A program made the translations under genes and the position numbers. A model generated the notes under the pieces. The model saw only the letters and a program-made list of their open reading frames with translations. It searched no databases and was not told the DNA's origin. 64,000 nucleotides of DNA, taken from assembly GCF_026723865.1 (NCBI RefSeq), contig NZ_CP113529.1:434001-498000 (forward strand). The letters run 5' to 3'. Origin of the DNA: Mycobacterium sp. Aquia_216 (GTDB lineage Bacteria > Actinomycetota > Actinomycetes > Mycobacteriales > Mycobacteriaceae). Shown one piece after another: positions 17,484 to 25,521 of this stretch (position 1 is its first letter; each line of letters begins with the position of its first letter).

Positions 17484-17919
17484 GGGGCTCCTTGGGTAAC
17501 GCGGTATCCGGCCAGCCGCACCACCGCATCATACGAACGATTGAGACAGCGGGCCAGGAAGGCTGGGCGTGCAGTTAGGCTCCGGCACAACCTCAGAAAC
17601 GCGGAGCATGCTGATGCGGAGATTGACTTATCCAATAATCGAACGAATTATTCGTACGATCGGTTGGTAGTCTCGCACGCATCGACGAAATTGAGGCCCA
17701 ACGCTGCTCGTGTCGACTGGCGAGCTGTTGGTCGCCGGGTCGCGCAGGGCCACTGCGCCGTCGACTGCTTCCGCGCGGAACTGATGGCGAAAGCCGGTAA
17801 TGTCGCAACGGTTCAGACTGCTCTTCGCCAACGACATGCCGATGGACACCGGTCGCGATGCCGCCACGATAACCCTCGCGCCAACTGGGCCACGTTATGC
17901 CATCCTTCGGGATGTGACC
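17484..17919. promoter_or_regulatory. Divergent region between phosphotransferase and TetR genes
   Basis: This gap of about 436 bases holds an inverted repeat ACGAAT-T-ATTCGT at about 17643-17655. It is followed by CGATCGGTTGG, one good arm of the island operator, at 17657-17667. On the minus strand at about 17730-17890 the translation PVSIGMSLAKSSLNR followed by an acidic stretch resembles the C-terminus of an enoyl-CoA hydratase, so a decayed crotonase end may lie here. That last reading is weak. Confidence 0.4.
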
Positions 17920-18531
17920 ATGGAAGAGCGCCGTCAGTCCAGGACACATGCTGAACGCAAAGCTGTCTCAGCACGCGAGTTAATGCGTGCGGCGGTGGAG
18001 CTCATAGCCGAACGAGGTTGGGAGCGTTCATCGAGCGCTGACATCGCCCGGCGTGCCGGCTACAGCAGCACGATGGTAAATGCGCGGTACGGGTCTCGGG
18101 ATGGACTGTTGAGGGCGCTGCTGCTCACCTACGAAGAGCGTTTTGAGGCCGGAGGCCCGCCGCGGGACAACGGACTCGCGGAGCTACTGGACCGAGTCGA
18201 GATTCTGCGTGAGCAAGTGCGCTCGGACGCGGCAACACTCCGCGCATTTCTAATGCTGTGGTTTGAGGCGGTCGGCCCAACCGCCGAGCACCGCTCGTGG
18301 ATCGAAGCGTGGTTCGTCCGCTATCTCGAGGACCTGACGAATATCGTCGAACGCGGACAGGACGACGGGTCCATTCGTAAAGACATCGATGCTCGCGATG
18401 AGGCGCGGTCCTTCTTCGATGCTGGTATCGGCATCTGTTACTCCTGGCTTCTGCATCCCGGCCCGCATGTCGACTCCGTGCTTGTCGGACTGCGTGGGAG
18501 GACCGAACGTCTGCTGGGGGTTCTGGGTTAG
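17920..18531 (+). CDS. TetR family transcriptional regulator
   Basis: The 203-residue protein has an N-terminal helix-turn-helix (SSADIARRAGYSSTMVNARY near residues 38-57) and a helical ligand domain. It closely resembles the regulator at 21274: the C-terminal blocks LRAFLMLWFEAVGP and DDGSIRKDIDARDEA have direct counterparts there. The recognition helices (YSSTMVNARYGS and FSASMVNVRYGS) are nearly the same. It is a strong candidate for the protein that binds the island palindromes. The start at 17920 is preferred because the upstream residues do not fit the family. Confidence 0.87.
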   Translation: MEERRQSRTHAERKAVSARELMRAAVELIAERGWERSSSADIARRAGYSSTMVNARYGSRDGLLRALLLTYEERFEAGGPPRDNGLAELLDRVEILREQVRSDAATLRAFLMLWFEAVGPTAEHRSWIEAWFVRYLEDLTNIVERGQDDGSIRKDIDARDEARSFFDAGIGICYSWLLHPGPHVDSVLVGLRGRTERLLGVLG

Positions 18532-18651
18532 GGCGTTGCGAGCGGCAAGTTTCGAACGCTCAATAACCTTGCGGTCGTGACCGTCGGCTCTGCAGGATCG
18601 TCGAAGGCTGACCGCGTCGCTCACGTCTAACAGCGCTATGCTTATGCATCA

Positions 18652-18667
18652 CCGACCGTACGGTTGA
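18652..18667. promoter_or_regulatory. Island operator before the fusion gene
   Basis: CCGACCGTACGGTTGA matches the perfect 16057 copy at 14 of 16 positions; both changes are in the left arm. It lies in the gap of about 290 bases between the TetR gene and the PEP-domain fusion gene, which it may control. No gene is seen in that gap. Confidence 0.5.
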
Positions 18668-18824
18668 AATCGTATTGAGACACAGACTTGCGATCCATGA
18701 ATAATCACGATTTGAGTGCAGATTTCATCTTCCTGATGTGCCGGTCGTACGTTTGGTTATGTTTGGAATCGGGGCGGCACGTACGCGAGCGTGTCGCGAG
18801 CGAAAAGCTGGAAACGAGGAACGA

Positions 18825-19901
18825 ATGGCATGGGTCGTCGGGCTTGGTGGGCCTATCGCGCGCGAGTCCGATCTAACTGGCAAAGCCGTCAGTCTGCACA
18901 GCCGCGTCCGCCGTGGGCTGCCTGTTCAACCCGGATTTTGCGTGTCAGTGCAGGCTTACCGCCACGCGATCGAGGCAAGTGGCCTCGGTGCGCAGATCGA
19001 TGCTTATCTCGCAGCGGGTCTCGACGACCATCAGACTTCGGATCGACTCCGGGGATTGTTCGGTTCGACGACGATGCCAGTCGCTGTCGCGGCCGAAATT
19101 CGGACGGCATACACCGCCCTCGGCCAAGACGTGCCCGTTGCGCTGCGTTCCAACGCCGCCGAGGACACCGCGGCCGCACCGTTCGCAGGCCGGCAAGACG
19201 GCTTCCTGTGGGTTAGAGGTGCGGACGCTGTCGTATCGGGCGTCATCGACTGTTGGGCCAGCCTGTTCACCCCACAAGCCATCGGCTATTGCCGACGGTT
19301 CGAGGTCCCAGCCACCGAAGTCGCGGTGGGCGTCGTCGTGCAGCAGACGGCCGCACGCGTCGGGGAAGTGGTGACCGGCGATGAGCACGGATCACTCAGG
19401 GGTGAGAACACGTCGTTCAGGATCGCTGCCTGTTTCACTGCCGGCGGCCGTCCTGTCGACGGCGTCATTGTCAGCGAAGGTGACCGATTCGGCGGATGGT
19501 CGTTGTGGGTCGACGCCGGACACCTCGTCTACAGTTGCATTCTCGGCGGCCCGGAGCTGACGACGATTCGGAGCGGTACCGCGATCGTGATGCCGGGAAC
19601 GCACAGCATCATTGCTGAATTCGATTGTGACAGTGGTGGCTTTGGCCGAGCCGGCAGACTGTCGATGCGTCTCGATGGCACCGAAGTGGTGCGAGCGCGG
19701 ATCGCACGCACCACCCCGTTCACCCCGTCGGGCAATGGAAAGCTCAATATCGGGATCGATCGCGGTACACCTATCACGTCGGAGTATCGACGCGGGGGAG
19801 GCAACCCGTTCACCGGCGTTATCTACACGGTCGAGGTGGAACGAGGCGCCGGCGGAGTGAAGACGACCGCGGCTGACCAACTATGCGCCGAACGGCGCTG
19901 A
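18825..19901 (+). CDS. Chimeric protein: PEP/pyruvate-binding domain joined to arylsulfatase-type C-terminal domain
   Basis: Residues 1-180 match the N-terminal ATP-grasp domain of PEP synthase-like enzymes: TGKAVSLHSRVRRGLPVQPG, then VALRSNAAEDTAAAPFAGRQ, then CWASLFTPQAIGYCRR and VGVVVQQTA. The rest of that domain and the swivelling and PEP domains are missing. Residues from about 190 to 340 instead match the C-terminal beta-sandwich of actinobacterial arylsulfatases: EGDRFGGWSLWVDAGHLVY, GGFGRAGRLSMRLDG and GIDRGTPITSEYRRGGGNPF. There is no sulfatase catalytic domain. GAGGAACGA precedes the ATG at 18825. It probably formed by DNA rearrangement, and it has an open frame throughout. Neither activity can be expected as such. 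Confidence 0.78.
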   Translation: MAWVVGLGGPIARESDLTGKAVSLHSRVRRGLPVQPGFCVSVQAYRHAIEASGLGAQIDAYLAAGLDDHQTSDRLRGLFGSTTMPVAVAAEIRTAYTALGQDVPVALRSNAAEDTAAAPFAGRQDGFLWVRGADAVVSGVIDCWASLFTPQAIGYCRRFEVPATEVAVGVVVQQTAARVGEVVTGDEHGSLRGENTSFRIAACFTAGGRPVDGVIVSEGDRFGGWSLWVDAGHLVYSCILGGPELTTIRSGTAIVMPGTHSIIAEFDCDSGGFGRAGRLSMRLDGTEVVRARIARTTPFTPSGNGKLNIGIDRGTPITSEYRRGGGNPFTGVIYTVEVERGAGGVKTTAADQLCAERR

Positions 19902-20029
19902 CGCTCCCGCGCATCGATGGCGTCGACGATCACGACGCGAGCGCCCGCATCTGTGAACCGCCGGGCGATGCCCTCGCCGATCCCGGCGCGCCCCGCCGTG
20001 ACGATGACGACTTTGCCGGTGAGGCTCAT
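19890..20029 (-). pseudogene. Truncated short-chain dehydrogenase, N-terminal fragment only
   Basis: The first 44-48 codons encode a clear SDR start: LTGKVVIVTAGRAGIGEGIARR and GARVVIVDAIDA. After that the sequence enters the 3' end of the chimeric gene on the other strand and the SDR similarity stops. The start overlaps the stop of the upstream LLM gene (ATGA), so it was once the second gene of that operon. It is cut at about 19890-19900, which marks a rearrangement junction. Confidence 0.72.
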
Positions 20030-21177
20030 TCGAGCCGATCTCGCAAGGCCTTGAACGTCCGGTTAAGGAGGTCGGCGTTGGCGACGATATCGCCGAAGTC
20101 ACCCGTCGTGACGGTCTGCCCGTAGTTGGCAATGAGCACGTGAGTCATGCCCGCGCGGATGTATGGCACCACCATGTCGGCGATCTGCTCCGGCGTGCCG
20201 GTGAACTTCGAGTCACGCACCACCGACGGCGGAACTTGCTCGCAAATTTTCAACGCGTCTTCGCGGCTCCATTCCATCGGAACAAAGTCGGTCGTGTAAT
20301 GGAAGTCGTCGCCCAACGGGTGCGGAGGGTTGTTCGGGTTCCACTGCTGCCAGGATCGACCGCCTGGGCACATGATCGCCGCGTCCCAGCGCAGTGCCAA
20401 GTTGTGCGTGAGAGCGGTCGCTTCGTCCTCGGTGTCGCCGATCAGGCAGAGGAAGGTGCCATAGAACTCGAGGGCGTCGGGGTCTTGGCCAGCTTCAATT
20501 GCGTAGTTGCGGACGGTGTCTCGCCCTTGGGCGAACCACCTGGCGTCACCGGCGGCGGGATAATACGATAGCCACCCATCCGCATAGCGACCTGCGATTT
20601 CCATCGATCGGCCGGGACCCCCCGCGATGATGATCGGTGGCGGGCGGTCGCCGTAGGGGCCCAGCGGCAGCACCGCGTCCTTCAACGACCAGATCGGGCC
20701 GTCGTAATCGACGGTGTCCTCCGCGTCCATCAGCAGCTTGATGATCTTGGTCGCCTCTTCGAGATGGGCGAACGGCTTGCGACGGACTAGGCCGTAGGGG
20801 CCGAACTGCTTGTGTTCCCCGGCGCCCAGGACAAGCGTGAACCGGCCGCTGCTGGCGTGGTCCATCGAGAGCGCCATCTGGGCCAGATTCGGAGGGGAGC
20901 GCCGCATCGCATCCGAGATTGCACTGAACTCGATCCGGTCGGTGCAGGAAGCGGCTGCACTCACGCAGACCCAGGGGTCCATCCAGCAGTCAACGTCGAA
21001 GGTCTCAGCAGCTTTCACGAGATCCGGAGTCCAGATGGAGCGCGGGATACTGAGGTTGAGCTGATCGCACTGGAGTATGAAGTCGAGGCCTTCGGCCTCG
21101 TAACGACGAGCGCCTTCCACCACATTCGAGAACGGGGGGAAGTAGACGCCCGCTGCGCCGAGTTTGACATCTGACAC
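20026..21177 (-). CDS. LLM class (luciferase-like) flavin/F420-dependent oxidoreductase
   Basis: This 383-residue TIM-barrel protein carries the bacterial luciferase-like fold. MDHASSGRFTLVLGAGEHKQ and PPIIIAGGPGRSMEIAGRYADG are the usual LLM blocks. The N-terminal segment GLDFILQCDQLNLSIP and the length resemble the F420-dependent group that includes phthiodiolone ketoreductase. The paralogue at 21980 lies on the other side of a TetR gene. It is divergent from that TetR gene across a 96-base gap with an 18-base inverted repeat. Confidence 0.88.
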   Translation of the reverse strand: MSDVKLGAAGVYFPPFSNVVEGARRYEAEGLDFILQCDQLNLSIPRSIWTPDLVKAAETFDVDCWMDPWVCVSAAASCTDRIEFSAISDAMRRSPPNLAQMALSMDHASSGRFTLVLGAGEHKQFGPYGLVRRKPFAHLEEATKIIKLLMDAEDTVDYDGPIWSLKDAVLPLGPYGDRPPPIIIAGGPGRSMEIAGRYADGWLSYYPAAGDARWFAQGRDTVRNYAIEAGQDPDALEFYGTFLCLIGDTEDEATALTHNLALRWDAAIMCPGGRSWQQWNPNNPPHPLGDDFHYTTDFVPMEWSREDALKICEQVPPSVVRDSKFTGTPEQIADMVVPYIRAGMTHVLIANYGQTVTTGDFGDIVANADLLNRTFKALRDRLE

Positions 21178-21222
21178 CGCATACTCCCTGCCCTAAAACG
21201 AGCGTTTGATAGATCAGAACAT

Positions 21223-21240
21223 ACTAAATATTGATTTAGT
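21223..21240. promoter_or_regulatory. Inverted repeat ACTAAAT-ATTG-ATTTAGT
   Basis: Perfect 7-base arms with a 4-base spacer lie in the 96-base gap between the LLM gene (minus) and the TetR gene (plus). The position suits a self-controlling TetR operator acting on both promoters. A related but looser copy lies at about 21946-21962, before the second LLM gene. Confidence 0.6.
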
Positions 21241-21273
21241 AAGTCAAGTATTGCTGAGGCAGAATGAGCAACG

Positions 21274-21879
21274 ATGACGACGTCGCGACGAACACAACAA
21301 GAGCGCAGTGCGGATTCGGCCCGACGGCTGCTGACCGCAGCGATTGAACTGATCGCTGAATTTGGCTGGGAGCGCACCTCGAGTTCCGCGATCAGCCGCC
21401 GCGCCGGATTCAGCGCCAGCATGGTGAACGTCCGCTACGGCTCGAAGGAAGCTCTGCTCGAGGCGTTGCAACGGTCTTACGAGTCGCGATTCGTCCCCGA
21501 ACGGGCGGTTTCGGGCTCGGCGCGCGAACGCGTGCTCGCCCAGGTAGAGCGCCTTCGTGAGGAGGCGCTGGAGAACCGCGAGACCTTTCGCGCATTCCTG
21601 ATGCTGTGCTTCGAGACGATTGGTCCGATCGCCAGTCTGAGGCCCTGGGTCGAAGACTGGTTCGACCGCTACGTCGCGAACCTTGCCGCAATCATCGAGG
21701 ATGGCGTCCGGGATGGGTCGATTCGCTCCGATGTCGATGCACGCGCCGAGGCGCAGCACTTTCTCGACGTCGGAACCGGCATCTGTTTCACCTGGATCTT
21801 GCGCTCCGGGGCCATCGATTTCGATGCCGCGTTGACCGACTGGGCGCGCCGGACGGACGACTGGCTGGCGCCGCGTTGA
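21274..21879 (+). CDS. TetR family transcriptional regulator
   Basis: The 201-residue regulator has a helix-turn-helix with FSASMVNVRYGS near residues 46-57. It is a paralogue of the regulator at 17920: the ligand domains share FRAFLMLCFETIGP, VRDGSIRSDVDARAEA and TGICFTWIL. It lies between two LLM oxidoreductase genes, divergent from one and upstream of the other. An 18-base inverted repeat lies just before it. It probably controls the two LLM genes and perhaps more of the island; the inducer is unknown. Confidence 0.88.
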   Translation: MTTSRRTQQERSADSARRLLTAAIELIAEFGWERTSSSAISRRAGFSASMVNVRYGSKEALLEALQRSYESRFVPERAVSGSARERVLAQVERLREEALENRETFRAFLMLCFETIGPIASLRPWVEDWFDRYVANLAAIIEDGVRDGSIRSDVDARAEAQHFLDVGTGICFTWILRSGAIDFDAALTDWARRTDDWLAPR

Positions 21880-21916
21880 GGCGCCCTGCCGCCCGCTGGA
21901 TCCGGGCGGCGATGAT

Positions 21917-21932
21917 TCGGCCGCTCGGTTGA
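21917..21932. promoter_or_regulatory. Weak island operator copy
   Basis: TCGGCCGCTCGGTTGA keeps the right arm CGGTTGA and part of the left. It lies 48 bases upstream of the LLM gene at 21980. Alone it would not be convincing; it is listed because of its position and because of the better copies elsewhere. Confidence 0.35.
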
Positions 21933-21979
21933 AAATTGCTTAGCGACTATTGAATATTTAGTGACCGCTTAATAGTCTC

Positions 21980-23122
21980 GTGGTGGTGACCGTTACCACG
22001 TCAGTCCCTGTGCACTTCGACCGGAGTCAGTCGCCCAAGCTGGTGGGTGAGATCGCTCGCGCCATGGAGGCCTCGGGCGCGGTCGACTATTTCCAGACCT
22101 ACGATCAGTTGACCAACTTGTTGCCCAACGCATTGTGGACGCCGGACGTTACTCCGCTCGCCGAGTTATCGCCCGATTGTGACAGTTTCGCGGATGGGCT
22201 GTTGCTGGCCGCTTTCGGTATGGCTGCCACCGAAGGCACGTTGGGGCTTTCCTGGACCACTGACGCTGTTCGACGCGGCCCCGCGGAACTCGCACAGAGC
22301 ACCCTGACGCTGGCCAATGCCACGAGCAAGATGGTGCTGATGCTCGGCGCCGGCGAGCTCAAGCAATGCCGTCCCTACGGGTACAAGCGGTTGGAGGGGC
22401 TGGCCCGGCTCGAGGACCACCTAAGACTGCTTCCCCAGTTGTTCAACGCCGAAGGCCCGATCGACTTTGAGGGCAACCATTGGAACTACAAGGGCGCGTG
22501 GATTGGCGGCATTCATCCGCACAAACCAAAGGTGTGGGCGATGGGCGGTGGGCCCAAGTTGATCGAGATGGCGGCCAAGTACGCCGACGGGATCTCGGCG
22601 TCATCGCCGTGCGCGATCGTCACCCCGGAGGACCTGGCCAAGATCGTCGTCGATGTCAAGAAGAAGGTCGAGGAAGTCGGCCGTGATCCCGACGCCTTCG
22701 AATTCAGCTTGTGGATCCCGACGTTTCTGCATGATGATCCAGCGATCATCGACCAGGCGCTGGACAACAAACTCGTCAAGGCTTGGGCGGCAGTCTTCGG
22801 CCGGTTCCATCACGATGTCTGGGCTGACGAAGGCATCGATCCGATCATGCCGAAGGGTTTCCACTACGCGCTCAAGGCCATTCCCACGCAGTGGGCGCGG
22901 GAAGAGTGCGACGACATTGTCTCCAAGGTGACCCGCCCGATGGCAGAAAAGAGCGTGTTTACCGGTCCGCCCGCCGATGTTGCCAAGACGATCGGGGAGT
23001 ACGTCGAAGCGGGTGCGACTCACATCGCGGTCTGGGACTTCGGGCCAATGGTTCGGCCTGTCGAAGAGGCGCCGGCGACGATGGCGCGCGCGCTGGAACT
23101 CTGCAGGCTGCTCAAGGGGTGA
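21980..23122 (+). CDS. LLM class flavin/F420-dependent oxidoreductase
   Basis: The 380-residue LLM protein is similar in plan to the one at 20026: GAVDYFQTYDQLTNLLPNA near the start, then MVLMLGAGELKQ, then VWAMGGGPKLIEMAAKYADG. Three GTG codons stand in a row at the start (21980, 21983, 21986) without a clear ribosome-binding site. TAATAGT lies about 5 bases upstream, which would suit a -10 box and a leaderless message. It follows the TetR gene by 100 bases with its own regulatory repeats. Confidence 0.87.
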   Translation: MVVTVTTSVPVHFDRSQSPKLVGEIARAMEASGAVDYFQTYDQLTNLLPNALWTPDVTPLAELSPDCDSFADGLLLAAFGMAATEGTLGLSWTTDAVRRGPAELAQSTLTLANATSKMVLMLGAGELKQCRPYGYKRLEGLARLEDHLRLLPQLFNAEGPIDFEGNHWNYKGAWIGGIHPHKPKVWAMGGGPKLIEMAAKYADGISASSPCAIVTPEDLAKIVVDVKKKVEEVGRDPDAFEFSLWIPTFLHDDPAIIDQALDNKLVKAWAAVFGRFHHDVWADEGIDPIMPKGFHYALKAIPTQWAREECDDIVSKVTRPMAEKSVFTGPPADVAKTIGEYVEAGATHIAVWDFGPMVRPVEEAPATMARALELCRLLKG

Positions 23123-23245
23123 CAACACGCCGTTCCGTGGGGTAGTTCGATGCCTAAGCGGCGCGCTCCCATAGTGATCGGATCCTGACGTGACAGGGAC
23201 TGCTGGTGCGGCTTTTCCGCCGTCGGCGTGCGTGGGCCCGCTGCG

Positions 23246-24277
23246 TCAGCGGAAGCGGATGTTCGAGGTCGCCAGGCCGAAGATCTTTCGACCACCGGAC
23301 TTCGCGCCGACGAGGACGACGCCGGCGCGGGTTGCCGGGTCCAGCGACTTGATCCGGCCGCTGTACTCGATGTCTGCACCTTCGGCGGCCGACACGATCA
23401 CGGGCTGGGACAGCCGGACCGCGAAGCGGGTAATCGCACCGGGGTCGCCCGCCCATGCGGAGGCGAATCCGGCACCCAAACCCATGGTGAGCATTCCGTG
23501 GGCGATCACATCGGGCTGCCCCGCCATTTTGGCGAGGTTCTCGTCCCAATGAAGCGGATTGGCGTCGCAGGCCACCCCGGAGTAGTTCACCAGGTCGCCG
23601 CGGGAGAGTCGGGCGTGGTGCACCGGTAACTCATCGCCGACCTGCACGTCATCGAAGGACGGTGTCCCCGGGGTCCGGGTCGCGCCTCCGTCGGAGATCC
23701 GAACCTCGTCCGCCGGGCGCACCGCCTTCTGGTAGTCCGCATCGGAGTAGTCGATTCCGGCGAGGTTCACGTCGTGCATCATCACTTTCTGCGCGGTCGC
23801 CCTGATCGACGGATCTACATCCTCGGCGGTGACGCCGACGACGGTGGTGTGCAGGGTGTGTACCCGCTCGCCGGCAGTGTCGGTGAATGTGTTGGTCACG
23901 GTGATCAAGTCTCTGCCGGCGAACCTGCGTACCGACGACAGTTCCACGTCGATGTGCAGTTCGTCGCCGGCCACGATGGGGCGGTGCTGCTCAAAGACCT
24001 CTTCGGTCTGCAAGTACATCTCGTAACCGATGACCACCGATTCGAACAGATGCCGGTTGGCTGCCATAGCCGGGGCCGACGTGAACGTCAGCGGCGCCAC
24101 CAGATCTGAATATCCCAGCTCAGCGGCGGCGCCGACATTCCAGTGCGCGGGGTGATAGTCCTGCACGGCGCGGGCGAACTCGCGCAACTTCTCGCGGCCG
24201 ACCTGGTAAGTGTCGTCGATCTGGTAGTAGTGGCCGACCCGCGATTCGAGCGCCGACGTTTCCGCTGCTGCGGTCAT
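23246..24277 (-). CDS. Fused HadA/HadB-like (3R)-hydroxyacyl dehydratase
   Basis: The 343-residue protein has two hotdog halves. The N-terminal half (YQVGREKLREFARAVQDYHP) resembles HadA. The C-terminal half carries the MaoC-type hydratase motif NYSGVACDANPLHWDE with catalytic Asp and His, as in HadB. Fused HadA/HadB proteins are known in mycobacteria and would dehydrate 3-hydroxyacyl-ACP or -CoA. It is a single gene, divergent from the cation exchanger, with about 120 empty bases on each side. It may also act in degradation rather than mycolate synthesis. Confidence 0.87.
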   Translation of the reverse strand: MTAAAETSALESRVGHYYQIDDTYQVGREKLREFARAVQDYHPAHWNVGAAAELGYSDLVAPLTFTSAPAMAANRHLFESVVIGYEMYLQTEEVFEQHRPIVAGDELHIDVELSSVRRFAGRDLITVTNTFTDTAGERVHTLHTTVVGVTAEDVDPSIRATAQKVMMHDVNLAGIDYSDADYQKAVRPADEVRISDGGATRTPGTPSFDDVQVGDELPVHHARLSRGDLVNYSGVACDANPLHWDENLAKMAGQPDVIAHGMLTMGLGAGFASAWAGDPGAITRFAVRLSQPVIVSAAEGADIEYSGRIKSLDPATRAGVVLVGAKSGGRKIFGLATSNIRFR

Positions 24278-24405
24278 GAAGTGTCCAACTTTTCTACCGG
24301 CCTGTTCACGGAGGCCGACCTACGCACACTAACGCGCCGACGTCGGCCCGCTGGACGGGTATTGCCATGTCGCGCCTCTCAGGTCGGCTCGCATAAGGTC
24401 GATCC

Positions 24406-25485
24406 ATGCCGGTCGCCGCCAAGCCCGTCCTGGTCCGGTCCGATCGCATCTTGTTGCTGCTCTCGGTGATTTTGGTGCTGGTCGCCGGGTTCGCTCATTT
24501 CGGTGGCTGGAACTCGGTGCTGACGTTCCTCATCGCCGCTGCGGCGGTCGGCGTTCTCGCGGCGGTGGTCGGCCACAGCGTGGACCAGCTCGGCGACCGC
24601 TTCGGAGCCGGCGCCACCGGCGTGCTCCAGTCAGCGCTCGGTAACCTCCCCGAGCTTTTCATCTGCCTGTTCAGCCTCCGGCACGGCCTGGTTGACGTGG
24701 TCCGCGCCGCGTTGGTCGGGTCGATCCTGGCGAACCTCCTGCTGGTGCTGGGGCTCGCGTTCCTAGCCGGCGGACTACGTCACGGGCCCCAGCAACTCGG
24801 GTCGAACCGCGCCCGCACCGTGACGGTGCTGATGCTGCTGTCGGTCACGGCGATGTCGATCCCCTCGGTGGCCTACTGGATCCACACCCCGGCCGCCAAG
24901 CACGAGGACGCACTTTCGATCATCGTTTCGGTGCTGCTGCTCGGCCTGTTCGCCCTGTCCTTGCCGGCCTCGCTGCGCCGGGACGACGACGACGCCCAGT
25001 CGGCCGGGTTCCACGAGCAGCCGCGCTGGCCGGTCTGGCTCGCAGTCGGCATGCTCGCCGCCGCCGGTGTCCTCGCCGCCTTCGTGTCGGAGTGGTTCGT
25101 CGATGCGCTGCAACCGGCCATGCACGCGCTCAATATCTCCGAGGTGTTCGCGGGCCTGGTCGTGGTGGCGATCGCCGGCAACGCGGTGGAGAACTTCGTC
25201 GGCATCCAGCTCGCCGCGAAGGGACAGTCCGCGTACGCATTCTCCGTCGTCCTCAATTCGCCACTGCAGATCTCGCTGGTGCTGGGGCCGGCGCTGGTGC
25301 TCATCTCGCAGGCCACCGGGACGGCCGGGCTGACGCTGGTCTTCAGCCCGATGTTGGTGGTGGCGCTGCTGCTCGCGGTGGTGCTCGCCGCATTCATTTC
25401 ATTCGACGGCGAATCGACGTGGCTCGAAGGAGCCACCCTCGTCGTCCTCTACGGGATCATCGCCACCGCCTTCTGGTGGGGCTGA
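24406..25485 (+). CDS. Calcium/proton exchanger (CaCA family, Cax/ChaA-like)
   Basis: This 359-residue integral membrane protein has about 11 hydrophobic segments. The two inverted alpha-repeats are visible: GVLQSALGNLPELFICLFSL with VGSILANLLLVLG, and VAIAGNAVENFVG with FSVVLNSPLQISLVLGPALVL. These carry the conserved acidic and Asn residues of CaCA antiporters. A short His-Asp-rich cytoplasmic loop (RRDDDDAQSAGFHEQ) lies between the halves. It would export Ca2+ or Na+/K+ against protons. It is followed 36 bases later by a DUF1330 gene. Confidence 0.9.
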   Translation: MPVAAKPVLVRSDRILLLLSVILVLVAGFAHFGGWNSVLTFLIAAAAVGVLAAVVGHSVDQLGDRFGAGATGVLQSALGNLPELFICLFSLRHGLVDVVRAALVGSILANLLLVLGLAFLAGGLRHGPQQLGSNRARTVTVLMLLSVTAMSIPSVAYWIHTPAAKHEDALSIIVSVLLLGLFALSLPASLRRDDDDAQSAGFHEQPRWPVWLAVGMLAAAGVLAAFVSEWFVDALQPAMHALNISEVFAGLVVVAIAGNAVENFVGIQLAAKGQSAYAFSVVLNSPLQISLVLGPALVLISQATGTAGLTLVFSPMLVVALLLAVVLAAFISFDGESTWLEGATLVVLYGIIATAFWWG

Positions 25486-25521
25486 GCAGCACCAGTACCG
25501 CGGCGGCTAACTTCGATAGCC

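Noticed and set aside
19392..19880. 162-codon minus-strand frame inside the chimeric gene
   Set aside because: The plus-strand sulfatase-type domain is clear; the minus frame is unrelated to any family.
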